Below, piece by piece: positions 1 through 6,020 of a stretch of 6,624 nucleotides of DNA. The position numbers were made by a program, and so were the translations under genes. The stretch is from positions 6,228 through 12,851 of the forward strand of contig DFJI01000044.1 in NCBI GenBank assembly GCA_002372235.1, in the 5' to 3' direction. Source of the DNA: Prevotella sp. UBA3675 (lineage in GTDB: Bacteria; Bacteroidota; Bacteroidia; Bacteroidales; Bacteroidaceae). Under the pieces are notes generated by a model that searched no databases, was not told where the DNA came from, and saw only the letters and a program-made list of their open reading frames with translations. Every line of letters begins with the position of its first letter. Position 1 is the stretch's first letter.

Positions 1-631
1 AGTTGTCGGTCTCGCCGCCGAACTTGCCCATCGACTTGGGTATGGCGAACACGAGGCGCAGGTCGGTGAAGTCGCGATAGGTGGTGGCATAGTAGCTGTT
101 GCCTTCGTAGAAAGGCTTCAGCTCCAGGCGCAGGGTAGAGTCCTTCTGCTTCACGTCCTTCGACCAGGCATTCTCCAGCGAGTCGAGATAGTGCTCGCGC
201 TGGGTGCCCGTCATCTTCCTGAAAGCCTCGGTCACCACCTCGCTGGTCACGTCTTTCTGCTCCACCATGAAGCTCACGAACATGTTCTTGTTGGGCAGCT
301 CCTCGTCGTAGCTGTTGGCGCAGAAGCCGTTGAGCATGTAGTCGTGCTCCACGGTGCTGTGGGAGCGAATGGCCTCGAAGCCGCAGTGGTGATTCGTAAA
401 GACCAGTCCGTCGGGGCTGACCACCACGCCCGAGCAGTAGCCGGAGAAGTTCACCACGGCCTTCATGATGGCATCGTCGGCCTGATACAGTTTGTCGTAG
501 GGCAGTTGGTAGCCCTCCGCCTTCATGGTCTCATACACCGCCTGTGGCAGGTTGCAGAGTGTCCACATGCCCTCGTCGGCACTGGCGGTGAGGCCGAGTG
601 CGCAGGCAAGTGAGAGGAATAGTTTCTTCAT
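1..631 (-). CDS. Peptidase S46 family dipeptidyl-peptidase (DPP7/DPP11-like), N-terminal part, cut by the window edge
   Basis: An exported serine exopeptidase of the S46 family, which removes dipeptides from the N-termini of peptides, usually in the periplasm. The first 210 residues are present; family members usually run to about 700. Residues 1-18 form a signal peptide (MKKLFLSLACALGLTASA), and the predicted mature protein begins DEGMW, as is typical of S46. The hallmark TNHHCGF sits at residues 79-85, with His82 the expected catalytic His. Cys66 and Cys83 match the conserved cysteine pair around that motif. The visible part ends in GKFGGETDN, and Asp209 is the expected catalytic Asp. The catalytic Ser and the residue that separates DPP7 from DPP11 specificity lie outside the window, so the subtype cannot be given. 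The ATG at 629-631 is preceded by an A-rich stretch and no Shine-Dalgarno sequence. The gene is divergent from dinB. Confidence 0.93.
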   Translation of the reverse strand, partial: MKKLFLSLACALGLTASADEGMWTLCNLPQAVYETMKAEGYQLPYDKLYQADDAIMKAVVNFSGYCSGVVVSPDGLVFTNHHCGFEAIRSHSTVEHDYMLNGFCANSYDEELPNKNMFVSFMVEQKDVTSEVVTEAFRKMTGTQREHYLDSLENAWSKDVKQKDSTLRLELKPFYEGNSYYATTYRDFTDLRLVFAIPKSMGKFGGETDN

Positions 632-684
632 GATTGTTTGTTTTTTTGTATGATAAATAATTCAACTTTCTTGGCTTGTTTTTG

Positions 685-821
685 GGAGTTTGGGAGTTTA
701 GGAGTATAGGAGTTTAGACGATAGACTGGTGGTTGCCTTTTGCATAGCGATGGTGCAAGCAAGACTAACGTCTAAACTCCAGCGGCTGAAAGCCGCGAAA
801 ACTCCTAAACTCCTAAACTTC
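685..821. repeat. Intergenic inverted-repeat element built from GGAGTTTA octamers
   Basis: The left arm is four consecutive 8-bp units at 685-716 (GGAGTTTG, GGAGTTTA, GGAGTATA, GGAGTTTA) followed by GACG. The right arm starts CGTC and carries the reverse-complement unit TAAACTCC at 773-780, then AAAACTCC, TAAACTCC and TAAACTTC at 798-821. The innermost 12 bp pair perfectly (GGAGTTTAGACG at 709-720 with CGTCTAAACTCC at 769-780) around a 48-nt centre. That centre holds a smaller dyad, TTGCA at 740-744 and TGCAA at 754-758. The right arm is interrupted at 781-797 by a GC-rich hairpin. No transposase is present. A dispersed MITE- or REP-like repeat is my best guess, but copy number cannot be judged from one window. 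The element lies between divergent genes, within the probable leader of the S46 mRNA. Confidence 0.75.
782..796. repeat. Short GC-rich hairpin inside the right arm of the octamer element
   Basis: GCGGCT at 782-787 pairs perfectly with AGCCGC at 791-796 around a GAA loop. It separates the first right-arm octamer (773-780) from the remaining three (798-821). There is no T-run beside it on either strand, so it does not look like an intrinsic terminator. Confidence 0.7.
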
Positions 822-860
822 TTAAACATGCGAAAGTTACAAAATAGTGATTTACGGCTG

Positions 861-892
861 CAAAGGTAGTGAAAATTTTGAAGAAAAACAGA
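861..892 (-). promoter_or_regulatory. Probable promoter for the S46 peptidase gene (Bacteroidetes type)
   Basis: On the minus strand, TACCTTTG (868 down to 861) matches the Bacteroidetes -7 consensus TAnnTTTG exactly and is followed by CAG. A 3-of-4 match to the -33 TTTG (TCTG, 892-889) lies 20 bp upstream. Transcription would start near 853-857 and give a leader of roughly 220 nt that runs through the octamer repeat before the ATG at 631. The region directly upstream of that ATG has no better -7 match. The box assignment is seen in the sequence; its activity is inference. Confidence 0.45.
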
Positions 893-907
893 ACTTTTGT
901 AATTTTG
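877..907 (+). promoter_or_regulatory. dinB promoter: -33 TTTG and -7 TAATTTTG with 19-bp spacing
   Basis: TTTG at 877-880 and TAATTTTG at 900-907 match both boxes of the Bacteroidetes primary sigma-factor promoter exactly, separated by the consensus 19 bp. The -7 box ends only 10 bp before the dinB ATG, so the transcript should be leaderless or carry just a few leader bases. The whole promoter is interleaved with the putative divergent promoter of the S46 gene (861-892). Confidence 0.7.
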
Positions 908-917
908 CAGGCGCGAA

Positions 918-2039
918 ATGGAACATCAGCGGCGAATCATACACATTGACATGGACCAGTTTTTTGCTGCCGTGGAGCAGCGCGACCGTCCTGAACTGCG
1001 CGGTCTGCCCATTGCCGTGGGCCACGATGCGCAGCGCGGCGTGGTTGCTACGGCCAGCTATGAGGCCCGCCGCTACGGGGTGCATTCGGCCCAGAGCATC
1101 CAGGTGGCCAAGCGCCTGTGTCCGCAGCTCGTCATCGTCAATCCGCGCTTCCATGCCTACAAGGAGGTGTCGGAACAGATACGGGCCATCATGAGCGACT
1201 ATACCGACCTGATAGAGCCCATCTCGCTCGATGAGGCTTTCCTCGACGTGACCGACAACAAGAAAGGCATCGTGCTGGCCGTTGACATAGCCCGCGAAAT
1301 CAAGCAGCGCATCCTGCAGACCACCGGGCTCACCGCCTCGGCTGGCGTGAGCTACTGCAAGTTCCTGGCCAAGATAGCCAGCGATTGGCGCAAGCCCGAC
1401 GGGCTGACCGTGGTGCATCCCGACCGCGCACAGCAGTTCATAGACCAGCTGCACGTGGACCGCATCTGGGGCGTGGGGCGCAAGACGGCTGAGCACATGC
1501 ACCGCATGGGCATCTTCACCGGCTACGACCTGCGGCAGGTGTCGAAGGTGCATCTGCTGGAGGAGTTCGGCAAGATGGGCGGCGTGTTCTACGACTTTGC
1601 ACGGGGCATTGACCTGCGCCCCGTCGTGTCCCACTGGGAGCGCAAGTCGGTGAGCTGCGAGCGCACCTTTGCCACCGACATCTTCCGCCCGTCGGCAGTC
1701 ACCGTAGAGCTCTATCACACGGTGCTCGAACTGCTCCGCCGCATTGAGAAGAGCCACTTCGAGGGCCGCACACTCACGCTGAAGGTGAAGTTCAGCGACT
1801 TCCAGCAAATCACCCGTAGCCTGACCGCCGACCACGTGCTCACCACCAAGGGCGACATCCTGCCCTTGGCCAAGCAGTTGCTGCGCGGGGTGGAGTTCAC
1901 GAGCGAGCACCCCATACGGCTCATGGGACTGGGCGTGAGCCACTCGGCAGCCGATGCTGCCGGCGACGACGATGCCACGGCGAGTGACCCCTTCCAGGAG
2001 CTGGAGCTGCCTTTCCAGCCCTGGCCCGACGAGGCGTGA
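918..2039 (+). CDS. dinB: DNA polymerase IV (Y-family translesion polymerase)
   Basis: A 373-residue error-prone polymerase that extends DNA past lesions, recruited by the sliding clamp. The N-terminal catalytic signature IIHIDMDQFFAAVE (residues 7-20) carries metal-binding Asp11 and the steric-gate Phe16 that excludes ribonucleotides. SLDEAFLDV (103-111) supplies Asp105 and Glu106 of the palm. A helix-hairpin-helix thumb follows near IWGVGRKT (183-190), and the little-finger domain spans about 240-342. An Ala/Asp-rich linker (344-357) then leads to QELELPF (360-366), which resembles a C-terminal beta-clamp-binding motif. The length is normal for the family. The ATG at 918 places IIHIDMD at the expected distance from the N-terminus and is the only sensible start. 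No mutagenesis partner genes adjoin it, and I see no clear LexA site, so SOS control cannot be claimed. Confidence 0.96.
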   Translation: MEHQRRIIHIDMDQFFAAVEQRDRPELRGLPIAVGHDAQRGVVATASYEARRYGVHSAQSIQVAKRLCPQLVIVNPRFHAYKEVSEQIRAIMSDYTDLIEPISLDEAFLDVTDNKKGIVLAVDIAREIKQRILQTTGLTASAGVSYCKFLAKIASDWRKPDGLTVVHPDRAQQFIDQLHVDRIWGVGRKTAEHMHRMGIFTGYDLRQVSKVHLLEEFGKMGGVFYDFARGIDLRPVVSHWERKSVSCERTFATDIFRPSAVTVELYHTVLELLRRIEKSHFEGRTLTLKVKFSDFQQITRSLTADHVLTTKGDILPLAKQLLRGVEFTSEHPIRLMGLGVSHSAADAAGDDDATASDPFQELELPFQPWPDEA

Positions 2040-2106
2040 AATTGCAAAAAAGTTATAAAGTTACTTGTGTCGTGGAGCCAAGATGCAGGATTATTGATAA
2101 ATATGT

Positions 2107-2139
2107 TGTAATTTTGTGACCAAATTTAATAAAATTACA
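2107..2139 (+). promoter_or_regulatory. Probable C10 protease promoter: -7 box within a 9-bp inverted repeat
   Basis: TAATTTTG at 2109-2116 is an exact TAnnTTTG -7 box; no TTTG stands 19-21 bp upstream. The box is covered by the left arm of a perfect dyad, TGTAATTTT (2107-2115) with AAAATTACA (2131-2139), around a 15-nt centre. Initiation would fall near 2120, about 25 nt before the ATG at 2147, so the left arm would not be transcribed and the dyad would act as DNA (operator-like) rather than as an RNA hairpin. The rest of the gap after dinB (2040-2106) shows nothing I can name. Confidence 0.4.
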
Positions 2140-2146
2140 CACGAAG

Positions 2147-5077
2147 ATGAAAAAATCACTATTTCTTTTGTTATTCCTCAATCTCCTCTCAGCTTCAGTC
2201 TGGGCAGGTCCCGTCAGTGAAGAGCAGGCTATGAAGCAAGCGCTTCAGTTCCTGCAGAAGAGGCACCCGCAAGCCGTTGGCAAGCGCATGCAGCTGGCTG
2301 CACAGCCCAAGCGGCTGACCGTGACCGGTCAGCGTGCCGACCAGCAGCCGCCCTACTACGTGTTCAACGTGGGGCAGAACGAGGGCTTCGTCATGGTGAG
2401 TGGCGACGACCGCACCCCTGCCATCCTGGGCTACAGTGAGGAAGGCATGATGGACTTGAGCCAACTGCCCGCCAACCTGCGCTACTGGCTGGAGGAGTAT
2501 GAGCGCCAGATGGCTCAGCTCGACCGCGTTCCGGCGGCCCGCGTGTCGGGCGTGGAGCGTGCGCCTATCGCCCCGATGATTACCACCATGTGGGGACAAG
2601 ACTCGCCCTACAACGACCTGTGCCCCATCGACACGAAGACCGGGGAACGCTCCGTCACAGGCTGTCTGGCCACGGCGCTGGCGCAAGTCATGTACTATCA
2701 CAAGTATCCCGCTGCCACCACCGTCACCATTCCGGCCTATCGCACCTACACGCTGGGCATGACGGTGCCGGCCATTGCGCCCACCACCATCGACTGGGAC
2801 CACATGCTCAACAGCTATACCAGCGCCTCGACCGCCGAGCAGAAAACGGCTGTGGCCAAGCTCATGCAGATGTGTGGCAGCGCATCGAAGATGGATTATA
2901 GCAGCGAGGGCAGCGGTGCAGGAACCGACGGACTGCTGGCGGCGCTCTACCGCTACTTCGGCTACGACGAATACCTGCGCGCGGTGAACCGCTACGAGTA
3001 TGACTTCAGTGAATGGAACGACCTGATTTATGCCGAGCTGGCAGCAGGCCGACCCGTGCTCTATGCCGGCTACTCAATGGGCGGTGGCCATCAGTTCGTC
3101 ATCGACGGCTATAGCGACAACGACCTGTTCCACGTGAACTGGGGATGGGACGGCATGTTCCAGGACACCTACTTCCTGCTCTCCATCCTGAATCCCATGT
3201 CGAACATCGGAATCGGTGCCAGCACCACCACCGATGGCTACAGCATCTGGCAGGAGGCCGTGCTGGGCGTGCAGCCGCCTACAGGGCAGCGCGTCATCAC
3301 CGAAATGCTGGAGACCTATCGCATGTATGTGAGCGGCATGGCCGCTGGCGGCGACAAGCAGGTGCAGCGGCAGGCCGACGGCACGTTCAAGGCCACGGTC
3401 ATTAACAGAGTGGTGTCGAACCATCAGACGCAGCTCACACTGGACTGCGCCTACGGACTGTTCGATGCCAACAACCAGATGGTAGATATCTACACCGTGG
3501 GGCAGAAATCAATAGGCGGCAATTCGTATGCCACATTGAATACCACTATCCAACTGGGCAAGAACGTGCCCGACGGCAACTACTCCATCAAGGCCCTGCA
3601 CCGCGTGGCAGGCGACAGCGAGTGGCTGGTGAACCGTAACTCAGCGATGCAGCAGATAGGCGTGAAGATTAATGGCAACAGCATCACGCTCACTTCGCCT
3701 TATGAAGACTTTGCCTACTCGTTCGACGTGCTCACCGACCGTCCTGCCATAGGCAAGGAATATCAGGTGAGAATCAATATCTACAATCGTGGAACGGCCT
3801 ATCACGGTGTCTGCTTCTACGGCGTGGACGGCACGGTGATGGGCGGACAGCACTTCGAGGCCGCTCACGGCGAGACGGCCCACGTGGAGTTCTCGTTTGT
3901 CCCCTCTAAATATGGCAGCTACACGCTCGCCGTCATGGATCGCAATTCTGAAAGCTTCTTCGTCAAGGCCGACACCACGGTGGTCATCGAGGACAAGAGC
4001 CTGTTCAGCGAGGATGGCATCTACTATCACATCACGTCGGACGAAATGGCGCAGGTCGAGGTCACTAATAAGAATGCACCTGCCGATGCTTATCAAGGCA
4101 GCCTGGTGATTCCCGCCACGGTCACTCACAATGGCGTGGACTATACCGTGACTGCCATTGCCAGTTCGGCACTGCAGCAGAAGACCAATCTCACGACTGT
4201 CACCGTGGGCGAGAACGTGATTACCATCGGCCAGAAAGCCTTCTATGGCTGCACGGCCCTGCAGTCGGTAAGCTTGGGCAGCAAGGTGAGAACCATCGGC
4301 ATGAACGCTTTCCAGAACTGCAGCAAGATTACTACCGTCAGGGTGAACGACATAGCCGACTGGTGCCGCATCAACTTTGCCAATCAGTTCAGCAATCCGC
4401 TCTACAGCACAGCCCGCTATTCGCGCCACCTCTACGTGGGCAGCGAGGAACTGAGCGGTCGGGTGGTCTATCCCGAGGGCGTGACGGCTACGGGCTTCCT
4501 GGCCTTCTACGACTGTGCAGGCATCACCGAAGTGGTGCTGCCGCAGAGCCTGACGCTCATCGACCGCCACACCTTCTCAGGTTGTAAGAACCTCGCGGCC
4601 ATCAATGTTCCCGATGCTGTCACCGAACTGGGACACTCGGCTTTCCTGAATTGCGAGAGCCTGCCCTATATCGACCTGCCTGCCGCGCTGACGACGGTCA
4701 ACAAGATGGCCTTCTCAGGCTGTACGGGACTGCAGGGTGTGAGGGTTCGCGCCACCACACCGCCCACCTGCAAGGCCGAGGATGTGTTTGGGGCCGCCAC
4801 CTGTTCGCAGGCCGTGCTCTACGTGCCGAAGGGCACCAAGAGCGCCTATCAGGCCGCTACGATGTGGAAGAAGTTCGCCACCATTGAGGAACTTGCCGAC
4901 GACGAGCAGCCTTCAGCCATCAGTCAGCCACGCACTGCAGCAGCCGGCGGCGAAGGCATCGTGACCTACTACGACCTGAACGGTCGCCGAATCGGCCAGC
5001 CTGCGAAAGGCATCAGCCTGAAGCGTGAGCAGCGCCCCGACGGAACCATCGTGGTGAAGAAGGTCGTTTTTCGGTAA
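2147..5077 (+). CDS. Secreted C10 (streptopain/interpain-type) cysteine protease with BspA-type leucine-rich repeats and a T9SS-like C-terminus
   Basis: A 976-residue exported endopeptidase. Residues 1-20 are a signal peptide ending SVWA. Residues ~22-130 resemble the Spi/C10 propeptide that keeps these enzymes inactive until processed. The peptidase domain is ~140-376: Gln151 (MWGQDSPYN) is the likely oxyanion-hole residue, Cys173 (VTGCLATALAQ) the nucleophile, His315 (GGGHQFVIDGY) the catalytic His, and HVNWGWDG (329-336) the conserved Trp block. Two beta-rich segments follow (~385-510 and ~518-615). BspA-type leucine-rich repeats then occupy ~660-865, with repeated AFxxC units such as AFYGCTALQSVSL, interrupted at about 732-785. 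The end (937-976: YYDLNGRRIG, then a basic KKVVFR) resembles a type IX secretion sorting domain, implying export to the surface or medium. All catalytic residues are present, so the enzyme is probably active; its substrate is unknown. The start is set by the signal peptide. Confidence 0.92.
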   Translation: MKKSLFLLLFLNLLSASVWAGPVSEEQAMKQALQFLQKRHPQAVGKRMQLAAQPKRLTVTGQRADQQPPYYVFNVGQNEGFVMVSGDDRTPAILGYSEEGMMDLSQLPANLRYWLEEYERQMAQLDRVPAARVSGVERAPIAPMITTMWGQDSPYNDLCPIDTKTGERSVTGCLATALAQVMYYHKYPAATTVTIPAYRTYTLGMTVPAIAPTTIDWDHMLNSYTSASTAEQKTAVAKLMQMCGSASKMDYSSEGSGAGTDGLLAALYRYFGYDEYLRAVNRYEYDFSEWNDLIYAELAAGRPVLYAGYSMGGGHQFVIDGYSDNDLFHVNWGWDGMFQDTYFLLSILNPMSNIGIGASTTTDGYSIWQEAVLGVQPPTGQRVITEMLETYRMYVSGMAAGGDKQVQRQADGTFKATVINRVVSNHQTQLTLDCAYGLFDANNQMVDIYTVGQKSIGGNSYATLNTTIQLGKNVPDGNYSIKALHRVAGDSEWLVNRNSAMQQIGVKINGNSITLTSPYEDFAYSFDVLTDRPAIGKEYQVRINIYNRGTAYHGVCFYGVDGTVMGGQHFEAAHGETAHVEFSFVPSKYGSYTLAVMDRNSESFFVKADTTVVIEDKSLFSEDGIYYHITSDEMAQVEVTNKNAPADAYQGSLVIPATVTHNGVDYTVTAIASSALQQKTNLTTVTVGENVITIGQKAFYGCTALQSVSLGSKVRTIGMNAFQNCSKITTVRVNDIADWCRINFANQFSNPLYSTARYSRHLYVGSEELSGRVVYPEGVTATGFLAFYDCAGITEVVLPQSLTLIDRHTFSGCKNLAAINVPDAVTELGHSAFLNCESLPYIDLPAALTTVNKMAFSGCTGLQGVRVRATTPPTCKAEDVFGAATCSQAVLYVPKGTKSAYQAATMWKKFATIEELADDEQPSAISQPRTAAAGGEGIVTYYDLNGRRIGQPAKGISLKREQRPDGTIVVKKVVFR

Positions 5078-5082
5078 CTTTG
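5075..5082 (+). promoter_or_regulatory. Candidate -7 box of the B6-kinase gene, overlapping the protease stop codon
   Basis: TAACTTTG is an exact TAnnTTTG box whose first three bases are the TAA stop of the C10 protease gene. It is followed by CAG and then 7 nt to the ATG at 5093, the same arrangement as at dinB. No convincing -33 TTTG lies 19-21 bp upstream, where the sequence codes for the protease C-terminus. Read-through from the protease gene is also possible. Confidence 0.4.
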
Positions 5083-5092
5083 CAGCCAGAAT

Positions 5093-5938
5093 ATGAAACA
5101 AATACTTCTGATTAACGATGTGGTGGGCTACAGCCACGTAGGCATGGTGGCCATGCTGCCCATCCTGACTTATCTGGGTCATCCCACATACAACCTGCCC
5201 ACAGCCCTCGTGTCGAACACGCTGGACTATGGGCAGTTCAATGTTTTGGAGACCACCGAATACATGCGCGGCACCATCCCCGTGTGGCGCAAGCTGGGCT
5301 TCCGCTTCGATGCCGTGTGTACGGGGCTCATGTTCAGTGAGGAACAGGCCCGCCTCGTGTCGGACTTCTGCGCACAGCTCCACCGCGAGGGCACCACCAT
5401 CTTCGTCGATCCCATCATGGGCGATGCCGGTCGGCTCTACAACGGCATGACCGAACGGCAGGTGGAGCTCATGCGCGAGATGTTGTCGGTGGCCGATCTC
5501 ACCTTCCCTAACTACACCGAGGCATGCTATCTCACCAATATGCCCTATCGCGAGGAAGGACTTAGTTGGCAGGAAGCCAAGACCATGCTCGACCGCATCG
5601 TGCAACTGGGGGCTAAGTCGGCCATCATCACCAGTGCGCGTGTCGAAGGTCACAGCTGTGTGATAGGCCGGCGCAGCAGCGAACCGCTGGCCGGATTCCA
5701 GCAGAACCTGGCCGAAGGACCATACTTCCGACTCGACTACGAGGAGATTCCCGTCCTGTTTCATGGCACGGGCGACATCTTCTCAGCCGTGCTCGTGGGC
5801 CATCTCATGAAGGGAGAGACACTGCGCGAGAGCACACAGACGGCCATGAACGTGGTGAGCCAGCTCATCGACCGCAACCGTGACCTGCCCGACAAGTGCC
5901 GAGGCATCCCCATCGAGCAGTGTCTGGACTTGCTGTAA
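5093..5938 (+). CDS. Pyridoxamine/pyridoxine kinase-like protein (ribokinase superfamily)
   Basis: A 281-residue cytoplasmic kinase that probably phosphorylates vitamin B6 vitamers at the 5' hydroxyl, using ATP, in the pyridoxal-phosphate salvage pathway. The N-terminus, a short beta strand then GYSHVGMVAMLP (12-23), parallels the substrate-binding start of PdxK/PdxY. SNTLDYGQF (41-49) corresponds to the family's SN..xYG segment. FVDPIMGDAGRLY (104-116) is the characteristic DPxMGD block, and FPNYTEACYLT (138-148) replaces the usual TPNxxE segment. FHGTGDIFSAVL (223-234) is the anion-hole motif with catalytic Asp228. Length is normal. The ATG at 5093 is 15 nt after the preceding stop and aligns with family N-termini. 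It is diverged from both E. coli PdxK and PdxY, so I give no symbol; another small-molecule substrate remains possible. Confidence 0.88.
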   Translation: MKQILLINDVVGYSHVGMVAMLPILTYLGHPTYNLPTALVSNTLDYGQFNVLETTEYMRGTIPVWRKLGFRFDAVCTGLMFSEEQARLVSDFCAQLHREGTTIFVDPIMGDAGRLYNGMTERQVELMREMLSVADLTFPNYTEACYLTNMPYREEGLSWQEAKTMLDRIVQLGAKSAIITSARVEGHSCVIGRRSSEPLAGFQQNLAEGPYFRLDYEEIPVLFHGTGDIFSAVLVGHLMKGETLRESTQTAMNVVSQLIDRNRDLPDKCRGIPIEQCLDLL

Positions 5939-5939
5939 C

Positions 5940-5953
5940 ATCTCTGTTGAGAT
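5940..5953 (+). terminator. Weak hairpin after the B6-kinase gene, possible terminator
   Basis: ATCTC (5940-5944) pairs with GAGAT (5949-5953) around a TGTT loop, 2 nt after the stop codon. The stem is short and AT-rich, and the T-rich stretch (5964-5979) is not directly adjacent, so this is at best a weak intrinsic terminator. Confidence 0.2.
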
Positions 5954-5991
5954 AAGTAAATCGTCTTTTCATCTTTGTTGAATATATACCC

Positions 5992-5999
5992 TATTATTG
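5992..5999 (+). promoter_or_regulatory. Possible -7 box upstream of dusB
   Basis: TATTATTG differs from TAnnTTTG at one base. It lies in the AT-rich 82-bp gap, 21 nt before the dusB ATG. The nearest TTTG (5974-5977) is only 14 bp upstream, which is too close for a standard -33 box. This is the best candidate in the gap, not a firm call. Confidence 0.2.
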
Positions 6000-6020
6000 T
6001 TTATCTACTTAGCATCAAAA

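Noticed and set aside
191..613. Plus-strand open frame (140 codons) opposite the S46 gene
   Set aside because: The minus strand here encodes the S46 signal peptide and catalytic His motif; the plus-strand frame is its shadow.
685..821. CRISPR-like array or intrinsic terminator
   Set aside because: The repeats are contiguous 8-bp units without spacers, and the hairpins lack a following T-run, so neither reading fits.
891..902. GAACTTTTGTAA as a LexA-like operator for dinB
   Set aside because: It shares GAAC-N4-GT with the Gram-positive type SOS box, but the second half-site is incomplete and no LexA motif is established here. Chance is likely in such AT-rich sequence.
852..1943. Long minus-strand open frame (363 codons) opposite dinB
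   Set aside because: It is antisense to a clear DNA polymerase IV gene with all motifs intact. Its His/Ala/Leu-rich translation is what GC-rich coding sequence gives when read on the other strand.
3641..4570. Minus-strand open frame (309 codons) opposite the protease gene
   Set aside because: It overlaps the C10 protease coding region completely, has no recognisable domain and has shadow-like composition.
4913..5764. Minus-strand open frame (283 codons) across the protease end and kinase gene
   Set aside because: It crosses two well-supported plus-strand genes and the promoter region between them, and has no family resemblance.
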